Source: Mucilaginibacter sabulilitoris (GTDB lineage Bacteria; Bacteroidota; Bacteroidia; Sphingobacteriales; Sphingobacteriaceae). From it: 64,000 nucleotides of DNA. Below the pieces are notes generated by a model. The model ran no database searches and was not told where the DNA came from. It worked only from the letters and a program-made list of their open reading frames with translations. Location: contig NZ_CP139558.1 of the NCBI RefSeq assembly GCF_034262375.1, positions 6,200,001 to 6,264,000 on the forward strand, read 5' to 3'. This document shows, piece by piece, positions 46,040-55,853 of this stretch. The first letter of the stretch is position 1, and every line of letters begins with the position of its first letter. Position numbers and translations under genes: made by a program.

Positions 46040-47971
46040 ATGAAAAACAGATTTATTTATTGCGCTTTAAGCTTAACAGCGCTTAATGTATTTTTTTTAA
46101 CTGCGAACTGCCTTGCTCAAACAAAAGCGCTCGACGTACAATCTGAAGATCACCTGAATAAAATTACCTTGTTTTTAAGCGGAGAGGGAAGGCTATCTTA
46201 TAATGTAACCCGGAGAAATAAAATAATAATTGCCAGCTCTCCTCTTGGTCTGAGTTGCAACGATCAGGATTTTACATCCGGATTGTCGGTTGTTGCTATT
46301 TCGCCTGTTCAAAAAAAAAGAGAACAATATGAATTAAAAGTAGCAAATAATAAAAGTGTAGACCATGTTTTTGAAAGCAGGAGCATTACTCTTAAAAATG
46401 AACTAGGAGCATTAATCATAATGGATCTGGTTGCCGGAAAAGAAGGTGTGGCGTTTCGTTACCGGTTTCACGATGGGGCAAAACAAGTTCGGTCAATAAA
46501 AGATGAACTTACCGGTTTTCATATTGCACCAAATTCAAAAGGCTGGATGGAGCCGTATAATAAGGCCGGCAAATATACCCCTGGGTATGAAGATTTTTAC
46601 CTGAACGTAAATTCGGGCGACTCTATTTTCAACCCACGGAACCCGTCTGTCGGTTGGTGTATGCCTGCCCTTTTCAACGTAAATAACAACAAAAATTGGG
46701 TATTGATTGCAGAATCGGGCACGGATGGCTCTTATCCTGGCTGTCATTTACAACCAGATGCTAAAGGTGGCATTTATCGAATTGCGTTTGCTGAAAAAGA
46801 CGAAAAATACACCCTCCCGTTGGCCGACAAAGAACATGCTTATCCCGAGTCAAGCCTTCCCTGGACTATGCCATGGCGGACCATTGTTATAGGAGATCAA
46901 GCAGGAGATATATTGCTGTCAACTTTGATCACCGATCTGGCGCCTGCTTCAAAAATTGAAGATATTTCGTGGATAGAACCGGGGAAAGCGGCATGGTCAT
47001 GGTGGTCTCACCCGGATGATCATTCGCCAGAAATTTACAATGAATTTACAGATCTTTCAGCATCCTTAGGCTTTAAGTATACTCTTTTTGATGCCGGGTG
47101 GGAAAAAGCTAACAGAGAAGGAAAGATTATTGACCATGCTATTGCAAAAGGCGTTAAGCCATTGGTTTGGGGTTATTCATCAGAATATTTTGATCCGAAA
47201 AAAAGAAAAGCAAGGTTTAAGCAACTGGCCGAGATGGGGGTTAAAGGGGTTAAGATAGATTTTTGGTGCTCGGACAGGCAGGAAGTAATGGCAGCTTTGC
47301 AATCGGTTTTTGAAGATGCGGCTAAAGAGCATTTATTAATAGATCTTCACGGCACCACCGTCCCGAGGGGCTGGCAAAGGACCTGGCCAAATTACGTAAC
47401 AGCCGAGGCCTCACTGAGAACAGAGAGCTACTTTTACGAGCCTAGATTTCCTGAAAAAGCTGCGGAACAAAACACGGTAGTGCCTTTTACCAGAAATGTA
47501 GCAGGCCCTGTCGACTATACGCCCTTTGCATTAACCATAAGAAAGTACCCCCGTTTAAACACAGCAGTTCATGAGCTTGCTACAGCCATGACATATACAT
47601 CGGGGATTATTCATTTTGCAGATTCAAAAGAGGTGTTTGATTCGCTCCCGGTTGACGTTAAGAATCTGTTTAAAGAAATGCCTTCCACGTGGGATAGAAC
47701 GGAATGCATCATAGCGGAACCAGGTAAATCGTTAGTGCTTTCCCGGCAAAAAGACGCACTTCATTATATTGTAGGAATAAACGGTACCAACAATAAATTA
47801 CCCGTTAAACTGGATCTCCAAAAATGGGGCGACGGCTTTTCTAAATTCAGGTTAATATCAGAAGGAAAGGATCGATTAATGGAATTCAAAGTGCAAACGT
47901 ATCCTATCAAGTCCGACTGGTCATATGTGTTGGTTCCTAAAGGAGGCTTTATTATTCAGTTTATTAAATAA
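46040..47971 (+). CDS. GH97 glycoside hydrolase, probably retaining (alpha-galactosidase type)
   Basis: 643 residues with a signal peptide ending near CLAQ, a beta-super-sandwich N-terminal domain, the (beta/alpha)8 barrel from about 300 (GKAAWSWWSH) and a C-terminal beta domain. GVKIDFW places D407 where retaining GH97 members carry the nucleophile, whereas inverting SusB-type alpha-glucosidases lack that Asp; E456 is a candidate acid/base. An alpha-galactosidase-like activity is therefore favoured. It stands alone on the plus strand after the AraC gene, and could release alpha-galactose caps from the glycan handled by the GH20 locus. Confidence 0.9.
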   Translation: MKNRFIYCALSLTALNVFFLTANCLAQTKALDVQSEDHLNKITLFLSGEGRLSYNVTRRNKIIIASSPLGLSCNDQDFTSGLSVVAISPVQKKREQYELKVANNKSVDHVFESRSITLKNELGALIIMDLVAGKEGVAFRYRFHDGAKQVRSIKDELTGFHIAPNSKGWMEPYNKAGKYTPGYEDFYLNVNSGDSIFNPRNPSVGWCMPALFNVNNNKNWVLIAESGTDGSYPGCHLQPDAKGGIYRIAFAEKDEKYTLPLADKEHAYPESSLPWTMPWRTIVIGDQAGDILLSTLITDLAPASKIEDISWIEPGKAAWSWWSHPDDHSPEIYNEFTDLSASLGFKYTLFDAGWEKANREGKIIDHAIAKGVKPLVWGYSSEYFDPKKRKARFKQLAEMGVKGVKIDFWCSDRQEVMAALQSVFEDAAKEHLLIDLHGTTVPRGWQRTWPNYVTAEASLRTESYFYEPRFPEKAAEQNTVVPFTRNVAGPVDYTPFALTIRKYPRLNTAVHELATAMTYTSGIIHFADSKEVFDSLPVDVKNLFKEMPSTWDRTECIIAEPGKSLVLSRQKDALHYIVGINGTNNKLPVKLDLQKWGDGFSKFRLISEGKDRLMEFKVQTYPIKSDWSYVLVPKGGFIIQFIK

Positions 47972-48294
47972 GAATAATTTAGGGTTTTAACTCCCGACGC
48001 CTGAAAACAAATTTTTCCAAATATTCCAAAGTTAATGGTTTGCTGATGAACTGTATTGAAACCAAATGATTTACAGCACGTTCGATGTTATGTCTGATTA
48101 TGGCCCTGGCATGCATGCCTTGTTGAGAATCTTTTCAGAGAGAACAAGATTTGCCGGGAAATTAATGTCTTTGGAGTTTGGTTCCCCTAATATACCGCCT
48201 GCACCTTCACCTACCGGGTAGGCAACCAGCCGCCACTGATGCAGTATTTGATCTTATAAAACCTTACGAACAAGGTCGCCTTAAATAAGGATTA
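47972..48294. other. 323-bp region, no intact gene
   Basis: A plus-strand stretch near 48072-48222 reads as protein-like (STFDVMSDYGPGMHALLRIF) without a proper start and may be debris. Nothing is recognisable. Confidence 0.3.
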
Positions 48295-49071
48295 TCATTT
48301 TAAAACTTCTTTATTCAATGCTACAATAAGCTCGTCGGCAGTATTAACTACTTTTGTTATAATCCCCGATTTATTAACTATCAAGTGCGTTGGATATAGA
48401 TTGATGTCTAATTTTTTTGTCAAATAATTCTTCTTGTCAGGAACTGTTGCATAATCGAACCGCGTTTTCTCAAAAAACTTGTTTACATCTTTTTTTTGAT
48501 CAAATACGAGGCTGACAAAAAGTATATCTTTTCGATTTCTATACTGCTGAACAAGCCGGTTGAGATCTGGAATTTCTTCTCTGCAAGCCTGGCAAGATAA
48601 AAACCAACATTTTAGCACCAAAGTTTTTCCCAGACATGTTTGCTGATTATAATCCTTACCATTTAAATCTGTAAAATTAAAATCCGGCAACCGTCGCCCC
48701 TCCATTTGAAAATGTTGATAATCCAGCTCCCCCCAACCCTTAAGTGTGCCTTTAACATTGTTTAAAACAGGGCCCTTTACTTTGTAAAGTTTATATAAAG
48801 CGAGCTTAGGAGATTGTAAGCGTACAGGTAAGTAATTTCCGGTTGCGAAAAGTTTCAAAAATGTCCGTTTGTTTAAACGGTGTCCATTTGTATCGTAACC
48901 AATAAAATCTTCTGACAGCATTAAAAAATCCTGATTATAGTAGAGCAAACTCATAGTGTTCTTTAGAATTTGCGCCGGTTCCATAATTGGTGTCGCAGGG
49001 GTTACTTGCTGGCTACAAACAGCGTGTATAGATAAATACGCACTAATTAAGATACAAAAGCAAAATCTCAT
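48295..49071 (-). CDS. Secreted thioredoxin-fold (TlpA/AhpC-TSA) protein
   Basis: 258 residues with a signal peptide, a roughly 100-residue N-terminal region of unknown fold and a C-terminal thioredoxin domain (about 128-258). The redox motif is CQAC (C160, C163) in WFLSCQACREEIP; DINLYPTHLIVNKSG carries the cis-proline. Such proteins are periplasmic disulfide reductases, often linked to stress or cytochrome maturation. It is a single gene in its surroundings with no clear partner. Confidence 0.85.
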   Translation of the reverse strand: MRFCFCILISAYLSIHAVCSQQVTPATPIMEPAQILKNTMSLLYYNQDFLMLSEDFIGYDTNGHRLNKRTFLKLFATGNYLPVRLQSPKLALYKLYKVKGPVLNNVKGTLKGWGELDYQHFQMEGRRLPDFNFTDLNGKDYNQQTCLGKTLVLKCWFLSCQACREEIPDLNRLVQQYRNRKDILFVSLVFDQKKDVNKFFEKTRFDYATVPDKKNYLTKKLDINLYPTHLIVNKSGIITKVVNTADELIVALNKEVLK

Positions 49072-49404
49072 AATAGCAATTTTAAAATCAACTACCCAGT
49101 CGGAGTTCCCTTTTCCTTCATAACCTTGAATTTAAAGCAATCTTCATCATATTTTTTTAACGAAGGTTCTATTCATATAACGTTTACGCAACAGGCTATA
49201 TTTTAGTTTTACAATATAGTTACCCCGTCGCAGCGCATGCCCACCGGCGGGATAAGGTTTTTCCATTTTCCCTCAATTATATTATAACGCATGCATAGTG
49301 GTAACTTCTGCATAGGCCTGTCTGGAAATAACAGCGTCTTCTTCCAGTTTTCTTGATTATACAGTATCTACCATCATTACTTACAATAGCCTGATTTGAC
49401 GCAA
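49072..49404. other. 333-bp region without a gene
   Basis: No coding signal, RNA gene or strong hairpin is seen. It probably includes the promoter of the thioredoxin-like gene. Confidence 0.4.
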
Positions 49405-50163
49405 TTACATGTTGACATTTACGGGCATTTTGATCTTAGAGCGGTGCATACCCTGCCCGTAATCATCTTCTTCGCGCAGGAATTCATGATCCACTTTACT
49501 GATCCAGTAAGTTTCCGTGTAGCTGATTTTGCCGGAAGTGCCTTGGGTAAATAGTTTCCAGCAGTCCACAGGTTTACCGCCGTAGCTGATCACTTCACTG
49601 CCGGTCACTTTGTGGGTTACGTATTTAGGGGGACCCAGCCCGGCATCGTAAAAATTAATGGCAAAAACTTTTCCAGCAGCCAGCGGCAGCATTTCAAAAG
49701 TTTCAATGTCCAGGTTCCAGTTGTAATTGGGTGCGCTGAAATCAAGTGTAAAGCCTTTTTTGCTGTTATTAGCCACGCTGTCGGCTCCGTTAATGCGTGT
49801 AGCAGTCCAGTTATAAGCATTGGTTTTCCCCCTGACGGTCTCTGAGTGATAAATAGGGTCAAAATCGCTGGCCCGGTTAATAGAATAAACGCTGCGATAA
49901 GCCATGGTATCGGCGGCATACCAGCGTTGGGTAATCATGATTGCTGGGATGTTGTTGTGTTTTTCCTTTTTGATAGTCCGCAGCCAATACCATAAAAAGC
50001 TGCTTTTAGGCATTTTAGGGTTAGTCATCACAATCAGGTACTGGTTCATACCCGGTTTCAAATATTCTGTATGCAGTTGTTTACCGGGCAGTTTAATGGT
50101 ATCGGTTTGTGCATTGGCCACGGTGGCCGTTGCAAGTAATAGGCAAAAGAATATGTTTTTCAT
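49405..50163 (-). CDS. Secreted protein of unknown function (DUF3108-like)
   Basis: 252 residues with signal peptide (cut near ANAQ). The body is beta-rich, and its final third (GKPVDCWKLF, then YTETYWISKVDHEFLREED) resembles the LolA/DUF3108-like beta-barrel proteins frequent in Bacteroidota, which may bind lipid or lipoprotein, though this is a weak match by eye. Its start overlaps the stop of the upstream propeller gene by 4 bp (ATGA), so the two are cotranslated. Confidence 0.7.
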   Translation of the reverse strand: MKNIFFCLLLATATVANAQTDTIKLPGKQLHTEYLKPGMNQYLIVMTNPKMPKSSFLWYWLRTIKKEKHNNIPAIMITQRWYAADTMAYRSVYSINRASDFDPIYHSETVRGKTNAYNWTATRINGADSVANNSKKGFTLDFSAPNYNWNLDIETFEMLPLAAGKVFAINFYDAGLGPPKYVTHKVTGSEVISYGGKPVDCWKLFTQGTSGKISYTETYWISKVDHEFLREEDDYGQGMHRSKIKMPVNVNM

Positions 50164-51095
50164 GGCAGATGGATAGCGATCATTAAGATATTGCCACGGT
50201 TGTTATAAATGCTGTTGTTTTCCTGCACCAACTGGTCATAATTGAGTGCGGGTTTGGTGAGGTCGCGTTTATAAAAGCCTTTGACACGGTCGGAGGTATA
50301 ATACAAAGTTTTGTTATCGGCAGAAACATGCGGCGACGAATTATTGTTGCCGTTATTAACCTCTGGGCCAAATTTTTCTTCAGGCGTCCACTGGCCGTTA
50401 CGGTTAAAGCTGATACAAATATCGTTGCCATCTAAATAAACCAGATAACTTTCATCGGGCGCGATGAATGGATCCTGCACCTCTTTGGCGCCGGGCACCA
50501 TTACTTGTTGGGGTATTTCGTAACGACCACTTTTCCATCTGGCGTAAAAACTTTGCATCCCTTCCAAGCCTTTGCGGCGTGAACAATAGTAAAGTGTGCC
50601 TTTTTGGCTAACAGATGGGGCATAATTATCTACCCCGGTGATGTTAATTGTCGAATCCAGGTGATGCAGGTTGCCCCAGGTATTCCCGGTACGCTCGGCA
50701 TACCAAAGGTGGGTTACGCGTTGCGGGGTATCCTGATCGGCACCGGGCAGAAAGGGCCGGCTGGATATAAAAAAGAGCATACTCCCATCGGGGGCCACAA
50801 ACGGGTCGGTGTCGCGGAAGCGGCCGGAAAATGGCACCACTTCGGGTTTTTGCCATACGCCATTTACTTGTTTGGCGCTGATGATCGTCCAATATATATC
50901 ACCTAAAGAGCTATAAGCGGTAGTACCGTCGGGTGAAAATGATACAGACCATTCGCTGTAAGGGGTGGACAATATGCCGGGGGCAAAAACCTGCGACGTG
51001 GCACCACTGTCAATAAGCAGACGTTTTTTTCCTTGCCCAAACAATAGCGCCGGCAGCAGCATTACGGATAAAAGATAAAGGCGGATCCTGGTCAT
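50160..51095 (-). CDS. Secreted PD40/TolB-like beta-propeller protein
   Basis: 311 residues with signal peptide to about LLFGQ. PD40 repeats are evident: SFSPDGTTAYSS, FVAPDGSMLFFISSR, FIAPDESYLVYLDG, HVSADNKTLYYTSDR. This predicts a six-bladed propeller in the periplasm or outside, used for binding rather than catalysis. It is translationally coupled to the DUF3108-like gene downstream and divergent from the next secreted protein gene (157 bp between). Confidence 0.85.
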   Translation of the reverse strand: MTRIRLYLLSVMLLPALLFGQGKKRLLIDSGATSQVFAPGILSTPYSEWSVSFSPDGTTAYSSLGDIYWTIISAKQVNGVWQKPEVVPFSGRFRDTDPFVAPDGSMLFFISSRPFLPGADQDTPQRVTHLWYAERTGNTWGNLHHLDSTINITGVDNYAPSVSQKGTLYYCSRRKGLEGMQSFYARWKSGRYEIPQQVMVPGAKEVQDPFIAPDESYLVYLDGNDICISFNRNGQWTPEEKFGPEVNNGNNNSSPHVSADNKTLYYTSDRVKGFYKRDLTKPALNYDQLVQENNSIYNNRGNILMIAIHLP

Positions 51096-51252
51096 GATTC
51101 AAACCTGTTCATTATCTTTTTACCGGACAAAAGAAATCAATCATTACCCTTTTTTTTTCAATGAATTGAACGTGGTGTCCAATCGATTAAAAATAGCAGG
51201 GTATTAATTGAAATGCTTAACACCCTGGCTTCGCTGGAATTAATTTGGCAGC

Positions 51253-51930
51253 ATGAAAAAATATTTCTTGTTGGCCCTTTTTACTGGGCTTCGCTTAGTG
51301 GGCTTGGGCCAAAACGTGATTATTCCCGGCGATGCGCACTTCAAACTGGAGCGTATTAAGCCTACGCATGATTTTTACCGGAACATTGTTCGGGATGAAA
51401 GCGGGAAAATCATGTATGATTTTATGATGGAAAATTACTTATTGATAGATAGCGTCAAAAAGGAATTTGTTTTTGCCCGTTACCGCCAGGTGCCTGCGGG
51501 TTATTTTTCAACCGATACTTCCTTTACAGACTGGCATCTTAAACCGTTGCATATGCATGAGATTCACTATAAACAAAAGGTCGATATTCAAATGGGCTTT
51601 CAACCAAAGATGGCGACAGTTACCAGAAATGGTATAACTAAAACGTACGCCATGCCTGAAAGCTACTTTGAAGATAACATGATCGAATATCTATTCGGAT
51701 ACCTGGAACTGGAGAAAGGCGTAATTTACACATTAAATAATTTCAATCCCCCTGCGTCGGGCAATGATCCTTATACCATCCGGCGAATTGACGACGAAGC
51801 GAATACAACCATATTGGAATTTACACATGCCGAAACCAAGGGCCGCATCTGGATCGATCAGCAAAGCCATGAAGTGTTGAAGCAGGAAGGGCGCAACTCC
51901 AAATATCATTATGTCATCACCAAAAAATAA
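51253..51930 (+). CDS. Secreted protein of unknown function
   Basis: 225 residues with signal peptide (about 1-19, ending GLGQ). The latter part (TTILEFTHAETKGRIWIDQQ, then EVLKQEGRNSKYHYV) resembles the C terminus of the DUF3108-like protein at 49405, so the two may be distant homologues. It lies 19 bp before a LytS-type kinase gene and is probably cotranscribed with the two-component pair. Confidence 0.65.
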   Translation: MKKYFLLALFTGLRLVGLGQNVIIPGDAHFKLERIKPTHDFYRNIVRDESGKIMYDFMMENYLLIDSVKKEFVFARYRQVPAGYFSTDTSFTDWHLKPLHMHEIHYKQKVDIQMGFQPKMATVTRNGITKTYAMPESYFEDNMIEYLFGYLELEKGVIYTLNNFNPPASGNDPYTIRRIDDEANTTILEFTHAETKGRIWIDQQSHEVLKQEGRNSKYHYVITKK

Positions 51931-51949
51931 ATTCCGACCTTAGCGCCTG

Positions 51950-52957
51950 ATGAAGATTGAGAGACTTTCTGTGCGGCAATTGCAATGGCTGATTTGGTGC
52001 GGCGTAGCGATGATCGTTTTTTTTAGCACTGTAGCCGAAGACCCACTGGCGCAGGCATTGGTCTATATGATGATCAATGTAAGCTTTTACGCAGTGATCA
52101 TCTATGGCAATATCAGCTTCCTTTACCCCAGGTTCTATGAAACCGGGCGCCGGTTGGAATATGTCATTTATTCCGCTTTATATGTCTGTGCTTTTGCGAT
52201 CGGGCGCGGCTATTTGGCAATTAGTATCTACAACCATTATTTTGCCAAAACACCGGAAAAGATCACTTGGCCGCTTATCCTGGCTTTTATTGCCGGCGGC
52301 GCACTGGATTTTATGATGAGCCTGATCTTCCGTATTGCGTTGGCTTATTTCAAACTGAAGCAACAATCCGAGGAGATCAAAGTGCAGAAAAGCAAAGCCG
52401 AACTCAATTTGCTCAAAGCCCAACTACAGCCGCATTTTCTGTTCAATACACTTAATAATATTTATTACGAGATCTACACCGAAGCGCCCCGATCAGCCAA
52501 ACTGGTGGAGCAGCTGTCGGAGATTATGCGCTACTTTACTGATGAAACCCCGAAGGAACAGGTGCCACTATCGGCAGAGATAGGCTTTATCCAGAACTAC
52601 ATTGCTTTGGAAACAATCAGGCTACGCTATGGCGCGGAAGTGAGATTGGAGCAGGAATTGTATAAAGACTTTATGGTGCCGCCAATGCTGCTGATGACCC
52701 TGGTAGAGAACGTATTTAAGCACGGTATAGACCCGCAAATAAACAAAAACCCTGTGACGATAAAACTGTATGACCAGAACGGGTACCTGTATTTTCAAAC
52801 CATTAACGCCAAGGTTGAGCGGGCCGGGCTGCCGCATGGCCTGGGGCTGAAGAACCTGCGGGAGCGATTGTCAATCCTGTACGATGATCAGTTTGAATTG
52901 AACCACACCGAAGAGAACGGGCTCTTTATTGCCTCTTTAAAAATACCGGTATCATGA
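51950..52957 (+). CDS. LytS-type sensor histidine kinase
   Basis: 335 residues: four membrane helices (about 12-140), a short coiled coil, and a His_kinase domain with phospho-accepting H162 in QLQPHFLFNTLNNI, followed by a HATPase with VENVFKHGI and GLGLKNLRERL. This is the LytS/YehU class that works with LytTR regulators. It has no large extracellular sensor, so it may sense through the membrane or a partner such as the secreted protein encoded upstream. Its stop overlaps the regulator's start by 4 bp. Confidence 0.93.
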   Translation: MKIERLSVRQLQWLIWCGVAMIVFFSTVAEDPLAQALVYMMINVSFYAVIIYGNISFLYPRFYETGRRLEYVIYSALYVCAFAIGRGYLAISIYNHYFAKTPEKITWPLILAFIAGGALDFMMSLIFRIALAYFKLKQQSEEIKVQKSKAELNLLKAQLQPHFLFNTLNNIYYEIYTEAPRSAKLVEQLSEIMRYFTDETPKEQVPLSAEIGFIQNYIALETIRLRYGAEVRLEQELYKDFMVPPMLLMTLVENVFKHGIDPQINKNPVTIKLYDQNGYLYFQTINAKVERAGLPHGLGLKNLRERLSILYDDQFELNHTEENGLFIASLKIPVS

Positions 52958-53646
52958 ACCTGACTTGTATAATTGTTGACGACGAACCAAATGCAGTAAA
53001 GCTGCTGGAGGTGCTGGTGCAAGAACATACTGCCTGGAAATGCCAGGCGCTTTGTTACAATGCGGCAGAGGCGCTGGCTTTTTTAAAAGCTAATCCGGTT
53101 GATTTTATATTTCTGGATATCAATATGCCCAAACTGACGGGGATGGAACTGGCAGGTTTATTACCGGCAAATACGCGGATTGTATTTACCACGGCTTATT
53201 CGGAATATGCGTTGGACAGTTTTAACTTCCAAACGATTGATTATTTGCTTAAACCAATTACGCTGAAGCGCTTTTTAGTGGCGGTGGGCAAGATCGAAAA
53301 TTATTTTACGGCGGAACACAAGATCAATACGGAGCAGCGTGTCTTTTTCAAATCGGGCAAAGTGCTGAAGAATGTCCGGCTCAGCGAGATCCTGTATTTT
53401 GAAGGGGAGCAGGAATATATTCGGGTGGTGACCCCGGCGGAGCAGTTCCTGATCTACCGGCGGTTAAAAGAATTGCAGGAGCAATTACCGGCAGGTTTTG
53501 TGCGGGTTCATAACTCCTATATCGTCAATGCCGAGCATATTGACCAGATCAAGGACAACCATGTGCATATCGGTGATAAAGCCATATCGGTGAGCGAGAA
53601 GTTTCGCGAGGAGCTGATGCGACTCGTGGGTCAACGCTTGTTTTAA
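52954..53646 (+). CDS. LytTR-family response regulator
   Basis: 230 residues with an N-terminal receiver domain (DDEPNA acidic pocket, phospho-acceptor D55 in FLDINMPK, TTAYSEYAL, and K in LLKPI) and a C-terminal LytTR DNA-binding domain (about 128-228: ILYFEGEQEYIRVV, FVRVHNSYIVN). It is partner of the kinase encoded immediately upstream. Its targets are not evident from sequence; the flanking secreted-protein genes are the first candidates. Confidence 0.95.
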   Translation: MNLTCIIVDDEPNAVKLLEVLVQEHTAWKCQALCYNAAEALAFLKANPVDFIFLDINMPKLTGMELAGLLPANTRIVFTTAYSEYALDSFNFQTIDYLLKPITLKRFLVAVGKIENYFTAEHKINTEQRVFFKSGKVLKNVRLSEILYFEGEQEYIRVVTPAEQFLIYRRLKELQEQLPAGFVRVHNSYIVNAEHIDQIKDNHVHIGDKAISVSEKFREELMRLVGQRLF

Positions 53647-53736
53647 TAGTATTGGAGACTACCCTATTCATTGAATATTTAAGGCAAAGCGTTGATGTGA
53701 TTTGTTTGGCTTTAGTAGCTGCATTTGATTTGCCGG

Positions 53737-54489
53737 ATGAAAAATTTACTTGTCTTTTTAATTTCACTGTGTAGCCTTGCTGCTGTCGCGCAATCTAATC
53801 GCTTTTATTTTAAATTTAACCTTAAACCTGGCCAGCAAATGGGTACAGTGTTCATGCGCACCATTGCCATTTCAGGAAAAGATTTTCCCGGGCTGGTAAG
53901 CCGGGTGAGCGGAACTGCAGACTACACCGTAAAAACGGCGACGCCGGATACTGCGAGTTTTACAACGGTTTTCCGTGTCGATGGGCACCCCGCTTCTACA
54001 CTGGATATTGCCATTAGTGACCAGGGCAGGTCAATTGCTTTTTCAGGTAAAAGGTCTTTGAACCATGAAGGCAGCGGCTTGACATATAACACTTTTTTAT
54101 GGGGTAACCCGCCGTCAAATTTGAAAGTGGGCGACACCTGGACAGTAAATTTGGTTCAGCCCTGGGAAAGTGGCGGCCCTGGTAAACAAACAGTACGTGT
54201 GGAATGGGTAAATCCAAAAAACCACACGATCTGTTTGCGCCGTGACGGGGACAGCGAAGGGTTCTTTGAAGATGAGGCTAAAGAGCTAACGATCAATAAG
54301 GGCGGTAAACCGTTGAAGGTAGCGATAGTTCCCGGCAAAACGCATTGGACAGGCTATACCATCTTCAAAGAAGGGTTAATTATCAGTGACGAACTGATGG
54401 CGACACGCAATTTGCAATTATGTGCCGATGATCAAATTTACCCTGCCGATGAGCGCGAATATATGATGCTCAATAGCCGGAGTTTCTAA
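53737..54489 (+). CDS. Secreted protein of unknown function
   Basis: Starting at the ATG at 53737 rather than 53725 gives a clean signal peptide (MKNLLVFLISLCSLAAVAQ). The mature 230 residues are predicted mainly beta and include LKVGDTWTVNL and a GYTIFKEGL segment, as in secreted lipocalin-like or DUF-type barrels. I do not recognise the family. It lies 90 bp after the LytTR regulator on the same strand and may be under its control. Confidence 0.65.
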   Translation: MKNLLVFLISLCSLAAVAQSNRFYFKFNLKPGQQMGTVFMRTIAISGKDFPGLVSRVSGTADYTVKTATPDTASFTTVFRVDGHPASTLDIAISDQGRSIAFSGKRSLNHEGSGLTYNTFLWGNPPSNLKVGDTWTVNLVQPWESGGPGKQTVRVEWVNPKNHTICLRRDGDSEGFFEDEAKELTINKGGKPLKVAIVPGKTHWTGYTIFKEGLIISDELMATRNLQLCADDQIYPADEREYMMLNSRSF

Positions 54490-54493
54490 ACAG

Positions 54494-54567
54494 GCCCGGG
54501 CGCTAATCATTCCGCTTTGATTAGAATTACGGCTGCACCCCTAAAAAGAAAAGTAAGCGGCCCGGGC
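54494..54567. terminator. Possible bidirectional terminator region
   Basis: Between convergent genes: a 7-bp stem CTAATCA/TGATTAG (54503-54524) flanked by two copies of the palindrome GCCCGGGC (54494-54501 and 54560-54567), which can pair with each other across the interval. No long T tract follows on either side. Confidence 0.35.
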
Positions 54568-54600
54568 ATCATGTTTATTTGACCTTTCATCAGCCCATTA

Positions 54601-55026
54601 TCACCGTTTATTTACTGAAGCGTTGATCCGAAAAAGCATAATGCTATTGATAATCATCATTAATGCTGTCAAACCGTGAATTAATAGATGTCCAATATCC
54701 CGGGATCCGTTAGTATGCAAGATAATTAAACAGTCAGTTGCTGAGATTACAATAGCCAAAGTAAACACCCATGCCGCCGCTCTTTTCATCCTCATGAATA
54801 GAAAGGGCAACAATACCAGACATGAATAAATATCGCGAATTCCTTTGGTCAGACCGTAAGTGATATCATGGCCGTTATGAAAAGGAATGCCATAACCGAA
54901 GGCACCAACCTGCGGTTGTAAAATAAAGCGAATGCCGATAAAAATAAATCCCAGGGCAATCAGCCATGTGATCCAATAAAAGACAGAGCGTAAGCCCCAG
55001 TTTGCTTCTTTGATTTGTGTTTCCAT
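54601..55026 (-). CDS. DUF4267 membrane protein
   Basis: 141 residues with four membrane helices. The blocks FILQPQVGAFGYGIP, GIRDIY and the C-terminal GHLLIHGLTALMMIINSI are characteristic of DUF4267 proteins, small integral membrane proteins of unknown function often encoded near transcription regulators. Directly upstream on the same strand is the remnant of a Crp/Fnr regulator, which may once have controlled it. Confidence 0.8.
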   Translation of the reverse strand: METQIKEANWGLRSVFYWITWLIALGFIFIGIRFILQPQVGAFGYGIPFHNGHDITYGLTKGIRDIYSCLVLLPFLFMRMKRAAAWVFTLAIVISATDCLIILHTNGSRDIGHLLIHGLTALMMIINSIMLFRINASVNKR

Positions 55027-55031
55027 TTTAT

Positions 55032-55595
55032 TTATGATTTAATGGGATCTCTGGTATAAGTAACCGATACTCGTTCACCTGGGTTAACTAATGCAATCGG
55101 GATTACGATTATTGCGTGACCAGCTTTTTTCTTATCCGGGACAAGGATTGGGGTTTGATGCCGACATATGAGGCGATATAATATTGTGGTATCCGTTGTA
55201 CTAAATCCGGATAGGATCGTAGAAACTGCTGGTATCGCTCTGTTGGGGTATCCTTATAAAAGGGTTTCAGCTGCCGGATGCTGTTTAAGAAAACGTTTTC
55301 GATCGCTACGCGGCCAAACCGCCCCCCTCACCTACTTTTCATACAGTTGTTGCAGACCAGCATAACTGATCACCTGTAAAGAAGTGTCCTCAATCGCCTC
55401 GATACTGGTATCAGAAGGAATTTTAGGAAGAAAACTCTGGTAGTTGCAAATAAACTCCCCTTCCTTGTTAAAATAGAGCGTTTTTTAGGTGCCCTTATTA
55501 TCCATATGATAACGCACCAGGCCCTGTTCAATAAATCCAACGTAACAGCATAGCGCACCTTCTTCCAGAAAGTATTCACCTGCTTTTAAATGCAT
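55032..55595 (-). pseudogene. Crp/Fnr-family regulator, broken
   Basis: The cyclic-nucleotide-binding half is visible from 55595 (LKAGEYFLEEGALCCYVGFI, then GLVRYHMDNKG), interrupted by an in-frame TAA at about 55484. Coding continues (TLYFNKEGEFICNYQSFLP) to another stop after QQLYEK, and a frameshift then leads into the helix-turn-helix half (DTPTERYQQFLRSYPDLVQR, then YYIASYVGIKPQSLSRIRKK). At least one stop and one frameshift make it non-functional. The N-terminal roughly 20 residues are also uncertain. Confidence 0.8.
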
Positions 55596-55853
55596 GGGTA
55601 AAACAATTCCTTAGCGCGTTTGAGCGACCTAAATGTAAAAACATATTTCAGGTAGCCGGATTGGTGTTCCAAAGTGTGTATTCGTAAGGACTGAAAAGGA
55701 TTGGAATAAAACAAAAAAAACTCTATAGTAATAGAAATACACAAATAGAAATACACATTTCCGAACATTTTGAGATCCCAAGCTGAAATGAAATTTTTAC
55801 CCTCACCTTTTTCGACTGTTATTGGCTGTAAAAAAATACCTTGTTGTTATCGT

